Assembly: GCF_014205215.1 (NCBI RefSeq)
Contig: NZ_JACHNC010000001.1
Coordinates: forward strand, 6,816,501-6,880,500
DNA: 64,000 bases
DNA from: Actinoplanes lobatus
Lineage (GTDB): Bacteria; Actinomycetota; Actinomycetes; Mycobacteriales; Micromonosporaceae
Direction: 5' to 3'
Shown here: positions 9,077 to 16,961 of the stretch, in pieces
Layout of the letters: each line of letters opens with the position of its first letter
How positions within the stretch are numbered: the first letter of the stretch is position 1
The notes under the pieces: generated by a model
The model's database searches: none
Seen by the model: only the letters and a program-made list of their open reading frames with translations
What the model was told of the DNA's origin: nothing
Position numbers and translations under genes: made by a program

Positions 9077-10150
9077 ATGACGACCCTGTTCGACCGGTAC
9101 CAACTCGGCGAAATGGTTCTGCCGAACCGTGTGGTGATGGCCCCGCTGACTCGGGTTCGCGCCGCCGCGGGCGGTCTCGCGACGCCGTCGATGGCGACCT
9201 ACTACGCCCAGCGGGCCACCGCGGGACTCATCGTGACCGAGGGCGTGCAGCCCAGCATCGTGGGGCAGTCGAACCCCGGCACCCCGGGCCTGCACACCGA
9301 TGAGCAGGCCAAGTCGTGGCAGCAGGTCACCGACGCGGTGCACATCAACGGCGGGCGTGTCTTCGCCCAGCTCATGCACGGCGGCCGGGTGTCGCACCCG
9401 GAGACGACCGGCATGCAGCCGGTCGGCCCGTCGGCCGTCCCGGCAGCCGGCGAGCTCTTCACGCCGACCGGCCGCAAGCCCGCGCCGGTGCCCCGCGCGC
9501 TGGACACCGCCGAGGTGCCCGACCACGCACGCTCCTACGCCGGCGCGGCCCGGTACGCGATCGACGCCGGCTTCGACGGTGTGGAACTGCATGGCGCGAA
9601 CGGCTACCTGATCTCGCAGTTTCTCTCCAGCACGGCCAACCTGCGTACCGACCGCTACGGCGGATCGATCACGAACCGGATCCGGTTCGCCGTCGAAGCG
9701 GTGACCGCGACGGTCGAGGCGGTGGGCGGTCACCGTACCGGGATCCGGCTCTCACCGGGCGCCGGCATCTGGGGCGCCACCGAGACCGACGTGCCCGAGA
9801 TGTACACCGCGCTGCTCACCGAACTGGCACCGCTCGGCCTGGCATACGTCCACCTGGAGCTCACCACCGCCGAAGAGGTGCTGATCGGGCTGCGCCGCGC
9901 CTGGCCGGGCACCCTCATCGTCAACCCCGCGTTCCCGATGGGCCCGAAGAAGGCGGACGGAGCGGCCGCGCAGCGGTGGCTGGAACTGGGCGCCAACCTG
10001 ATCAGCTTCGGTCGCGCCTTCATCGCCAACCCCGACCTCGTGGAACGGCTACGGCAGCATCTCCCACTCGCCGACGACGACCAGGCGACCTGGTACGCGG
10101 GCGGCGACCAGGGCTACCTCACCTATCCCACATACCGGTACGAGGCCTGA
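9077..10150 (+). CDS. Old yellow enzyme family flavin oxidoreductase (N-ethylmaleimide reductase-like)
   Basis: 357-residue FMN-dependent ene-reductase. Recognisable blocks: L-P-N-R-V-V-M-A-P-L-T-R at 15-26, G-L-I-V-T-E-G, Q-L-M-H-G-G-R-V-S-H, the substrate-binding H-G-A-N-G-Y-L-I-S-Q-F-L-S (His and Asn pair), R-T-D-R-Y-G-G-S, and the C-terminal F-G-R-A-F-I-A-N-P-D. It reduces activated C=C bonds of quinones, nitroesters or maleimides with NADPH. GGAAGG lies 9 bases before the ATG; an adjacent GTG at 9074 is possible. It is probably induced by electrophiles through the divergent MerR protein. Confidence 0.94.
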   Translation: MTTLFDRYQLGEMVLPNRVVMAPLTRVRAAAGGLATPSMATYYAQRATAGLIVTEGVQPSIVGQSNPGTPGLHTDEQAKSWQQVTDAVHINGGRVFAQLMHGGRVSHPETTGMQPVGPSAVPAAGELFTPTGRKPAPVPRALDTAEVPDHARSYAGAARYAIDAGFDGVELHGANGYLISQFLSSTANLRTDRYGGSITNRIRFAVEAVTATVEAVGGHRTGIRLSPGAGIWGATETDVPEMYTALLTELAPLGLAYVHLELTTAEEVLIGLRRAWPGTLIVNPAFPMGPKKADGAAAQRWLELGANLISFGRAFIANPDLVERLRQHLPLADDDQATWYAGGDQGYLTYPTYRYEA

Positions 10151-10190
10151 CCGCCCTCACCTTCCAGCACCCGCCGACCAGGAAGCCCGG

Positions 10191-11174
10191 TCAGGAGAAC
10201 CCGGTGGCCAGGTCGGCGACGGTGTGCGCCCGGATCCCCGGTACGGCGCCGCCGGAGTGCCGGCCCGCCACCTTGCGGACGTGGTCCTCGGCGGCCCCGG
10301 CCGTTCCGTCGTAGACGGCGGTGAACAGCTCGCGCGCGGGTTCACGCAGCCATCCCGGCGGCAGCAGACGGTCCGGCAGGCCGGGGTCGAGGACCGGCAG
10401 CCTGCGGTAGGTGTTCATGACCTCGGTACGGGCGCGTACCGCCTCGGTCCCGGAGATCTCCCCGGCCCGGGTCCGCGGCGGTGTGGCGCTCCACCGCTTG
10501 ATGAAGGACTCGTACTGCCGCGCGATCTCGCGGGTGTCCCACGCGTCGATCGGATTGCGGCGGATCGCCGCGTCGAGTTCGACGTGCCGGGCCCGGAAGA
10601 CGGTCAGGGTGCCCAACGTGAGCTCGGCGAGCCGCGCCCTGGTCTTCTCGCCGAGGTCGTGCGGCGAGACCCAGAGTCCGTCGTACAGCGGCGCGTACCC
10701 CATCCACCGCAGCTGGCTGCGCAGTCCCCGCCGGAGGGAGCCCTCCTCCTGCGGCAGGGAGAAGGCGACCAGGGTCCACTGGCCGTCCCACGGCTGGGCG
10801 AGGCCCTGCGACAGGATCGTGCTGCCGCCGACGGCCAGGAAGGCGGCGGCCGCGGCGGTCAGCCGGTACGAGCTGCGCCGGCCCTGCCGGTGGCCCTCGA
10901 GCACGCCGCGCCGGGCCAGCCGGCTGATCGCCGTCCGGGCGCCGGCCGGGCTGACTCCCGCCTCGGCGAGCAGTTCCACGATGGCCGCGGAGGGCAGCCA
11001 GGCCCGCGATCGCAGGGTGTAGTCCGCGAGCAGGGTGACCGCAAGATCCTGTGGCGAGTTGCCGGCCTGCCGCCGGGGCAGCCGTACCGATTCGGCGACG
11101 TCCTGGGGAAAGATCTCGTCGATGTCGTACGGGCTTCCCACAGCGGCGGCTCCCCGGAGATCTCGGCCAGACAT
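10191..11174 (-). CDS. PaaX-family transcriptional repressor
   Basis: 327 residues. N-terminal winged helix about 45-110 (L-L-A-D-Y-T-L-R-S-R-A-W-L-P, then A-R-T-A-I-S-R-L-A-R-R-G-V-L-E), a middle ferredoxin-like part with W-D-G-Q-W-T-L-V-A-F, and the C-terminal domain with D-G-L-W-V-S-P. PaaX proteins repress phenylacetate catabolism by binding phenylacetyl-CoA, but no paa genes are in the window. Several actinomycete paralogues control other acyl-CoA pathways, so its target is open. It is convergent with the old yellow enzyme gene. Confidence 0.88.
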   Translation of the reverse strand: MSGRDLRGAAAVGSPYDIDEIFPQDVAESVRLPRRQAGNSPQDLAVTLLADYTLRSRAWLPSAAIVELLAEAGVSPAGARTAISRLARRGVLEGHRQGRRSSYRLTAAAAAFLAVGGSTILSQGLAQPWDGQWTLVAFSLPQEEGSLRRGLRSQLRWMGYAPLYDGLWVSPHDLGEKTRARLAELTLGTLTVFRARHVELDAAIRRNPIDAWDTREIARQYESFIKRWSATPPRTRAGEISGTEAVRARTEVMNTYRRLPVLDPGLPDRLLPPGWLREPARELFTAVYDGTAGAAEDHVRKVAGRHSGGAVPGIRAHTVADLATGFS

Positions 11175-11405
11175 CCTCGACTCTAGAGGTGCGCCCGCCG
11201 CCGTGAATCATCGATATTCATTGATTGACAGTTGGGCATCCCGGGTGAAAACTAACTGTCACATATTGGGGGACGCCGCGTGGCACAGGGGCATGTCGCG
11301 CACGGGGCATCACGCCGTACCCATCTCTCTGCCGAAAGCCGTCCGCGCGTCGCCGCACGGACCGGCCGCCCCCGCCTGCGTGCGGGCGAACGAAGGAATC
11401 AGGCC

Positions 11406-12716
11406 ATGAAGATCAGAAGAAGACTCCTGCTCGCCGCCGCGGTCTCACTGGCCGTGGCGGGCCTGGCCGTGCCCGCGGCCCAGCCCGCGTTCGCTGCCTC
11501 CCTGACCGAGGTCACCAGCTTCGGCGACAACCCCGGCGGCATGCGCATGCACGTCTACGTCCCCGACAACCGTCCCGCCAACCCGGCCATCGTGGTGGCC
11601 ATGCACGGCTGCGGAGGCTCGGGGCCGGGCTTCTACTCCGGCAGCGAGTTCGCCGGGCAGGCCGACCGGTACGGATTCGTCGTCATCTACCCCTCCGCCA
11701 CCCAGCAGGCCGGCTTCGGCAACTGCTTCGACACCTGGTCGGACGCCGCCAAGCGGCGCGGCGGCGGCAGCGATCCGGTGTCGATCATCTCCATGATCAC
11801 GTACGCCGAAAGGCAGTACGGCGGCGATCCGAACCGGGTCTACGCGACCGGAAGCTCGTCCGGCGGGATGATGACCAACCACATGCTCGCCCTGTATCCC
11901 GACGTGTTCAAGGCCGGCGCGGCGTTCATGGGCGTGCCGTTCAACTGCTTCGCCAACGCCGCCGACTATCCGCCCGGCGCCAGCAAGTGCACCGGAGGCA
12001 GCATGGACCGGACCCCGCAGCAATGGGGCGACGCGGTTCGGCAGGCGTATCCGGGCTACACCGGGCCGCGCCCGCGGGTCCAGCTGTGGCACGGCACCAG
12101 CGACACCCTCGTGCCGTACTCGCTGCTGCAGGAGACCATCGAGCAGTGGACCAACGTGTTCGGGCTGAGCCAGACACCCACGTCGTCGGACACACCGCAG
12201 CCGAGCTGGAATCGCCGCCGGTACGGCGATCAGGTCGAGGCGTACAGCATCCAGGGCGCCGGGCACAGTCTGCCGAGCGGCGGCATGGCGGCCGCCGCGG
12301 TCGCCTTCTTCGGGCTCAACGGCACCGGGAACCCGTCCACGCCTCCGTCGTCGAGCCCGCCGCCGTCCAACCCGCCCTCGTCGAGCCCGCCGGCGCCCTC
12401 GGGCTCGTGCCGGGTGACCGCCACGGTGAACGCGTGGAACTCCGGCCTGACCACGAGCCTCACCATCGCCAACACCGGAACCACCGCCGTCAACGGCTGG
12501 TCGCTGGCCTTCACGCTGCCGGGCGGGCAGACCATCACCTCCGGCTGGAACGCCACCTATTCCCCGTCGTCCGGCCAGGTGACCGCGAGGAACGCGAGCT
12601 ACAACCCGGCGATCCCGCCGAACGGCACGGTGACCATCGGCTTCCAGGCCACCCACACCGGCAACGCCGGCCAGCCGACCGGCTTCACCCTCAACGGCAA
12701 CACGTGCGCGTCATGA
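11406..12716 (+). CDS. Secreted CE1-type esterase (LpqC/PHB depolymerase family) with C-terminal CBM2
   Basis: 436 residues. Sec signal (R-R-R start, cleavage after A-F-A near 30). The alpha/beta-hydrolase has an oxyanion region M-H-G-C-G-G-S, the nucleophile elbow G-S-S-S-G at 149-153 (Ser151), an Asp in H-G-T-S-D-T-L-V and a catalytic His in G-A-G-H-S near 285. A Pro/Ser linker (about 312-332) leads to a family 2 cellulose/xylan-binding module (about 334-436) bounded by Cys at both ends. The architecture is that of acetylxylan or feruloyl esterases acting on plant cell wall. The ATG at 11406 follows GAAGGA; the frame upstream is open but has no signal peptide. Confidence 0.9.
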   Translation: MKIRRRLLLAAAVSLAVAGLAVPAAQPAFAASLTEVTSFGDNPGGMRMHVYVPDNRPANPAIVVAMHGCGGSGPGFYSGSEFAGQADRYGFVVIYPSATQQAGFGNCFDTWSDAAKRRGGGSDPVSIISMITYAERQYGGDPNRVYATGSSSGGMMTNHMLALYPDVFKAGAAFMGVPFNCFANAADYPPGASKCTGGSMDRTPQQWGDAVRQAYPGYTGPRPRVQLWHGTSDTLVPYSLLQETIEQWTNVFGLSQTPTSSDTPQPSWNRRRYGDQVEAYSIQGAGHSLPSGGMAAAAVAFFGLNGTGNPSTPPSSSPPPSNPPSSSPPAPSGSCRVTATVNAWNSGLTTSLTIANTGTTAVNGWSLAFTLPGGQTITSGWNATYSPSSGQVTARNASYNPAIPPNGTVTIGFQATHTGNAGQPTGFTLNGNTCAS

Positions 12717-12724
12717 CATGAGCC

Positions 12725-12757
12725 GGTGAGGCGGTGCGGGACCCGCGCCGCCTCACC
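12725..12757. terminator. Strong bidirectional hairpin terminator
   Basis: GGTGAGGCGG (12725-12734) pairs with CCGCCTCACC (12748-12757); an inner GCGGG/CCCGC stem extends it. It lies between the convergent esterase and kinase genes. Confidence 0.75.
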
Positions 12758-12791
12758 GTCGCAGGCAGGCCGCCATCAGCAGGCGCAGGTG

Positions 12792-14360
12792 TCAACCGAC
12801 CGACGGGCTGGGCAGCGGGCCGAGGTCGACGAAACTGAACGTGTAGATCGGGTCGCCGTCGCCGACCTCCTGGACGTAGAAGGCCTCACCGTCCCACAGC
12901 AGGAAACCGCTGGAGTCGTTGTAGATGTAGTACGCCGGCCGGCCGTGGTCGTCCTTCTTCTCGGCGGGAATCAGCTCGAACTGTGTTCCCGGCCCGGTGA
13001 AGCATTCGGACTGGGCCAGTTTCGCCGACTCCTTGGTGAGCCGGACACCGAGACACACCGGACGGTCGGGCGTCGACGCGGCCAGTGACTGGAACAGGAA
13101 GTCGACGCCGGCCGGGATCAGCGCGAACTGCGACTTCTTCCCGGTGCCGTCCCCGGCCTCGATCTCCGTGTAGTGCTGATCCATCGCCAGGTCCTTGTCG
13201 AGCTGGACGGAGTGGATCAGGGTCTTGCGCTTGCCGTTCCGGATGGCCTGAAGTTTTTCCAGCGGTGACAGCGACCGTGCCGACGGTTTCGGCGCCGGCC
13301 GGCTCGATACGGCACCGCCCGAGGTGGGTTCACCGGATCCGGCACCGCTGGGGGGCGTCGCGCCGGTGGCTGACGGGCTGCCACCGGGCAGGCCATTCAG
13401 CGCCAGCCCTACGCCGGTCGCGGCGAGCACGGCGACCGCGGTGGCAAGCGCGGCGACCGTACGCCCGCGCCTTGCTCTGACCGGAACCGGCGCGATCGTC
13501 GGCGCCGCGGCCGCGGCGGTGACCACCGCCGGACGTGGCGCCTCGCCCGCCAGCAGCAGATCCAGCAGCTCGCGGGCGGTCGGCCGGGCCTCCGGGTCCT
13601 TCGCCAGCGCCCATTCCACCGCGCTACGCAGCGACTCCGGCACCCCGGCCAGATCCGGCTCACCGGTGAGGATGCGCATCGCCGTCCCGGCGGCCGAATC
13701 GGCGGCGAACGGGCTCCGGCCGGTCGCCGCGAACACCACCACGGCGCCCCAGGCGAAGATGTCAGCGGCCGGGGAGACCGGCCGCCCGTCGACCGGATCG
13801 AACCGTTCCGGCGCCATGTACGACACCGTGCCGACCATCTGATCGGTGCGGGTGTGCTGGCTGGTGGCCTCGAACGCACGCGCGATCCCGAAGTCGATCA
13901 CCTTGATGCCGCCGCGCGCGAACAGCACGTTGCCCGGCTTCAGATCCCGGTGGATCACCTCGGCCCCGTGGATCGCGGTCAGCGCCGTGGCGATCCCGAC
14001 GGCGACACCCTGCAGCGCCGCTCCGGACAGCGGCCCCCGCTCCCGGACCTCGACCGCCAGGCTCGGCCCGTCGACATATTCCACCACCAGGTACGGCGGC
14101 TCATGATCGGGATCAGCGTCCAGCACCTCGGCGGTCGAGAACGGCGGCACCTGCTTGGCCCGGTTCACCTCACTGCGGAACCGTCCCCGGAACTCCGTCT
14201 CGTGCGCGAACTCCGGCCGCACCATCTTGATCGCGACCAGCCGCCCACCATCACTGTCCCGGCCCAGGTAGACGGTGCCCATGCCGCCTTGACCGAGCCG
14301 TCCGGCCAGCTCGTAGCGGCCGAGCCTGACTGGGTCCCCCGGGCGCAGCGGCATGCTCAT
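12792..14360 (-). CDS. Membrane Ser/Thr protein kinase with a small extracellular domain
   Basis: 522 residues. Hanks-type kinase domain at about 16-275: G-Q-G-G-M-G-T-V at 23-30, catalytic Lys45 in V-A-I-K, H-R-D-L-K-P-G-N near 137, D-F-G near 155, A-P-E near 185. A Pro-rich linker, one transmembrane helix (about 305-325) and a Ser/Thr/Pro-rich stretch lead to an outer domain of about 130 residues with two Cys. There are no PASTA or propeller repeats, so it senses something other than muropeptides. The ATG at 14360 has GGAAGG in front. The TnpB element begins only about 20 bp behind this start, so the native promoter may have been displaced. Confidence 0.93.
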   Translation of the reverse strand: MSMPLRPGDPVRLGRYELAGRLGQGGMGTVYLGRDSDGGRLVAIKMVRPEFAHETEFRGRFRSEVNRAKQVPPFSTAEVLDADPDHEPPYLVVEYVDGPSLAVEVRERGPLSGAALQGVAVGIATALTAIHGAEVIHRDLKPGNVLFARGGIKVIDFGIARAFEATSQHTRTDQMVGTVSYMAPERFDPVDGRPVSPAADIFAWGAVVVFAATGRSPFAADSAAGTAMRILTGEPDLAGVPESLRSAVEWALAKDPEARPTARELLDLLLAGEAPRPAVVTAAAAAPTIAPVPVRARRGRTVAALATAVAVLAATGVGLALNGLPGGSPSATGATPPSGAGSGEPTSGGAVSSRPAPKPSARSLSPLEKLQAIRNGKRKTLIHSVQLDKDLAMDQHYTEIEAGDGTGKKSQFALIPAGVDFLFQSLAASTPDRPVCLGVRLTKESAKLAQSECFTGPGTQFELIPAEKKDDHGRPAYYIYNDSSGFLLWDGEAFYVQEVGDGDPIYTFSFVDLGPLPSPSVG

Positions 14361-14379
14361 CGAATGCCTTCCGTGGAAA

Positions 14380-14400
14380 CCCCCGGCTTTAGCCGTGGGG
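14380..14400 (+). repeat. Left-end hairpin of the TnpB element
   Basis: CCCC-C-GGCT-TT-AGCC-GT-GGGG, a two-part stem directly behind the ribosome site of the divergent kinase gene. The sequence type is common at ends of IS605-family TnpB elements. Confidence 0.6.
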
Positions 14401-14533
14401 AGGAAACGGATCGCCTGCGGAGCGGGTCGGGGGTAGCCCATTCGCCGTCGAGGCGGATGGGCGTCTGGTCAGACGTTGCGCTGGTTCTCGACATGCCTCT
14501 TCACGGTCTCCAGGGTCGTTGGGCTGCGCGGGT

Positions 14534-15766
14534 ATGGTGTCCGATGTGGATGAGACGGTGCGTTACACCTACCGCCTGCGGCCTGGCCGCATCGCGGAGG
14601 CCGCACTTCTCGACGAGTGGGGACGCTGCCGGTGGCTGTGGAACGAAGCCGTCCACCAGCAGAGGACCGGCCGGAAGCCGACGTTCGGCAAGCTGTCGAA
14701 GCTGCTGACCGACGCCCGCGGGTGTAACGCCTGGCTGCGAGCCGGGTCGCAGGTCGCCCAGCAGCAGACGCTGCGCACCTACGGCACCGCCCTGAACCAT
14801 TCGTTCACGGTGAAGGGCCGGGGCCGTCCGAGGGCCAAGCGGCTCAAGGACGCGTTGCCGAGTTTGGAGTACACGACTCGGGGTTTCTCGATCAAGGGCG
14901 GTCGGCTTCGCCTGCCGGGTAGGGTCACGATCCCGGTCGTCTGGTCCCGGGAGTTGCCGTCCGCCCCGTCCAGCGTGCGGGTCTACCGGGACAGCCTCGG
15001 GCATTGGTACGCCTCGTTCGTGGTCCGCCGCGAACAGGCCGACGCGCCGGACGCGGACCTGCCCGGTATCGGTGTCGACTGGGGTGTGAAGGCGACCGCC
15101 ACCACGACCGATCCGGCGTTCGATCTGCCGCACCTCGGGTATCGCAAACGGTGCGCTGCTGAACTGGCGAAAGCGCAGCGCAGGATGGCCCGCCGCCGCC
15201 GGCCGAAGGGCCGGCCGCCGTCGAAGGGCTACCAGACCGCGCAACGGCAGGCCGCCCGGATCGCGAAGAAGGCGGCCCGGCAGAACACCTACGACGCCCG
15301 TGTCTGGGCGAAGAACGTCATCGAGCATCACAGTCTGATCGCTGTGGAGGACTTCAAGCCGAAGTTCCTGGCGAAGTCGCGGATGGCCCGTAAGGCCGCT
15401 GACGCGGCGATCGGCGCGTGCAAGCGGGAACTTGTCGAGCGTGGCATGCGGGCGGGTCGGAAGGTGGTGCTGGTGCCGCCCGCCTACACCACGATGACCT
15501 GTTCCGGGTGCGGCGAGAGAGCCAATCACCGCCTCGGACTGGGCGTACGCATCTTCGAGTGCACGGCCTGCGGCTACACCGCAGACCGTGACCTCAACGC
15601 CGCGAGGACGATCCTCGCCACGGCTGAACGCGACCGTGCCAGTGCCGACGACGTGAGACATCTGATCGCCTCCCTCCGGGATGGTGGATCAGATGCGGTC
15701 CGAGCTGGGAATCCAGGGCCTGGCCCCGGAGGGAAATCCCCCGAATTCATCCGTGGGGATCGTTAA
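14534..15766 (+). CDS. tnpB: TnpB, RNA-guided nuclease of an IS605-type element
   Basis: 410 residues. A helical N-terminal part (C-R-W-L-W-N-E-A) is followed by the RuvC-like nuclease with its three acidic residues visible: Asp in G-I-G-V-D-W-G, Glu in I-A-V-E-D-F, Asp in D-R-D-L-N-A-A. A zinc ribbon C-S-G-C-G ... C-T-A-C-G lies between the last two. All active residues are intact, so the protein may be functional. Family members cut DNA next to a short motif, guided by an RNA from the 3' end of their own gene. ATG 14534 is preferred over an in-frame TTG at 14519; GTG 14549 is also possible. Confidence 0.92.
   Translation: MVSDVDETVRYTYRLRPGRIAEAALLDEWGRCRWLWNEAVHQQRTGRKPTFGKLSKLLTDARGCNAWLRAGSQVAQQQTLRTYGTALNHSFTVKGRGRPRAKRLKDALPSLEYTTRGFSIKGGRLRLPGRVTIPVVWSRELPSAPSSVRVYRDSLGHWYASFVVRREQADAPDADLPGIGVDWGVKATATTTDPAFDLPHLGYRKRCAAELAKAQRRMARRRRPKGRPPSKGYQTAQRQAARIAKKAARQNTYDARVWAKNVIEHHSLIAVEDFKPKFLAKSRMARKAADAAIGACKRELVERGMRAGRKVVLVPPAYTTMTCSGCGERANHRLGLGVRIFECTACGYTADRDLNAARTILATAERDRASADDVRHLIASLRDGGSDAVRAGNPGPGPGGKSPEFIRGDR
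15736..15760 (+). repeat. Right-end hairpin, likely end of the TnpB guide (omega) RNA scaffold
   Basis: ATCCCC (15736-15741) pairs with GGGGAT (15755-15760) with an extra CG/CG step, overlapping the last codons of tnpB. In this superfamily the omega RNA is taken from this end, and the guide is the DNA just beyond the element, here from about 15765 onward. No transcript is proven. Confidence 0.45.
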
Positions 15767-16027
15767 TCGGATCGGTCCCCTTCCGCTTTCGCGCCCCGGG
15801 AGTCTATCCATGCGGATCAAAACGCCCCGCTGCCCGGTCCGGCTGGCCAGGTCCTGAGGGCGCCGAGGCCGAGGCCGCATCCCACCGGATAGCCCGTTCG
15901 AACTAATGTGCGGACTTCGTCGGCTGGCCGACACCGCGGCTGGCGTGGCGGCAGGACTCTCCGTGAGCGCGGTGCTGTCGCATGGCTCGCGGACTCCGTT
16001 CGATGGCTACACAATGGAAGCATGCGG

Positions 16028-16417
16028 ATGCGCTCCAGCAGGCTGCGCCTCATCGGCTGGCTCGCCGTCGCGATCGGGCTGGTCGCGCTTGGCCTCTGGG
16101 TGGTGCTGGCCGCGGCGACCGGCACCAGCGACTTCGAACGCTGGGTGGGCTGGGCCAACATTCTCGCGTTGCCGGTCGGGGCGATCGGCACCGCCCTGGT
16201 CATCTACGACCGGGCGCGGCGGGGTCCGGACGCCGGTCGTGAGCCGCCGGATCCGGTGAACATGCCACCGGCCTCGTACACGCAGATCATCTCGGCCGCC
16301 CACGGTGGGTTCGCGCAGGGTGCGCAAGGTCCGGACACCAGGGTCGTGAACCACGGGCCGCAGCCACCGGCCGCTTCCGAACCGGACGGTCACGAACGTC
16401 GCCGCGGTGGGGACTGA
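16028..16417 (+). CDS. Small two-TM protein with a C-terminal Gly/NHG motif, candidate effector of a STAND module
   Basis: 129 residues. Two predicted helices (about 8-30 and 44-61) joined by a short outer loop, then a Pro-rich cytoplasmic tail. Residues 92-114 read G-G-F-A-Q-G-A-Q-G, a gap, and V-V-N-H-G-P-Q-P-P. Closely related strings occur in both downstream proteins. Its stop is 1 bp before the next start codon, so it is the first gene of a three-gene operon. No known family is recognised. By analogy with NLR systems whose membrane effector shares an amyloid-like motif with the sensor, it could be a pore-forming effector (inference). GGAAG stands 7 bases before the ATG at 16028; ATG 16022 is possible. 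Confidence 0.72.
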   Translation: MRSSRLRLIGWLAVAIGLVALGLWVVLAAATGTSDFERWVGWANILALPVGAIGTALVIYDRARRGPDAGREPPDPVNMPPASYTQIISAAHGGFAQGAQGPDTRVVNHGPQPPAASEPDGHERRRGGD

Positions 16418-16418
16418 C

Positions 16419-16961
16419 ATGAATCCGGACCAGCGCCAGCTGATCCAGGCCGCCGGAGGAGTGGCCTATGGTGCGGTCGGCGGCAGTGTCCACAACCACG
16501 GGCCTGCCGTCCCTCCACTGGTCTTCGCCGACCGTCCACCAGCCGTACCGCCCACCCGCCACGGCGGCCCGGCCGCCAAGGACCTTCGGATCTGGCTGGC
16601 CGACACCCGTACCCCCGCGGTGCGCTGGCTGTACGGAGCGGCCGGCAGCGGGAAGACCGCCCTTGCCGACCGGTTGGCCGCACGGGCACGCAAGCGCCGG
16701 TGGCGCGTGGTCGAGCCGGCCGCCGGTGACATCACCGCCGGGCCGGGCGAACCGTCGCCCGCCGGCCTCCTGGCGATCATCGGCGACGCGGGGTCGCGGT
16801 CGTTGACGGACCTGATCTGGTTGCTCAGCAACGCGATCCTGTATCAGCCGCGCCCCACCCGTGTGCTGCTCATCGCGCGCGACCTCACCCGGTGGCCAGT
16901 GGTGCGGGCCGCGCTGGCCGGTCGCGGGGTCTGGACCGACACCCAGCAGGTCAACCGGTGA
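16419..16961 (+). CDS. Mini P-loop protein, TPR-less paralogue of the adjacent STAND ATPase
   Basis: 180 residues. The N-terminal motif at 13-33 contains G-G-V-A-Y-G-A-V-G and V-H-N-H-G-P-A-V-P-P. A Walker A (G-A-A-G-S-G-K-T, 73-80) follows. The segment around 115-165 aligns by eye with the downstream protein: L-L-A-I-I-G-D-A against L-L-V-V-D-Y-A-D, W-L-L-S-N-A-I-L against W-L-L-R-N-M-L-L, R-V-L-L-I-A-R-D against R-V-M-L-L-G-R-S. So it is a cut-down copy of the same NTPase, with an altered Walker B and no sensor repeats. It sits between the membrane protein (1 bp) and the large protein (GTGA overlap). It may be a decoy, adaptor or modulator. Confidence 0.75.
   Translation: MNPDQRQLIQAAGGVAYGAVGGSVHNHGPAVPPLVFADRPPAVPPTRHGGPAAKDLRIWLADTRTPAVRWLYGAAGSGKTALADRLAARARKRRWRVVEPAAGDITAGPGEPSPAGLLAIIGDAGSRSLTDLIWLLSNAILYQPRPTRVLLIARDLTRWPVVRAALAGRGVWTDTQQVNR

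Larger units (their letters stand above)
14380..15766 (+). mobile_element. TnpB-only IS200/IS605-superfamily element (IS1341 type)
   Basis: The element holds a tnpB gene and no Y1 transposase (tnpA). Both outer edges have imperfect hairpins of one pattern: CCCCCGGC...GCCGTGGGG (14380-14400) and CCCCCG...CCGTGGGG (15738-15759). It lacks terminal inverted repeats, as is normal for this superfamily. Edges are approximate. It would need TnpA in trans to move. It separates the kinase gene from the STAND module. Confidence 0.7.
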
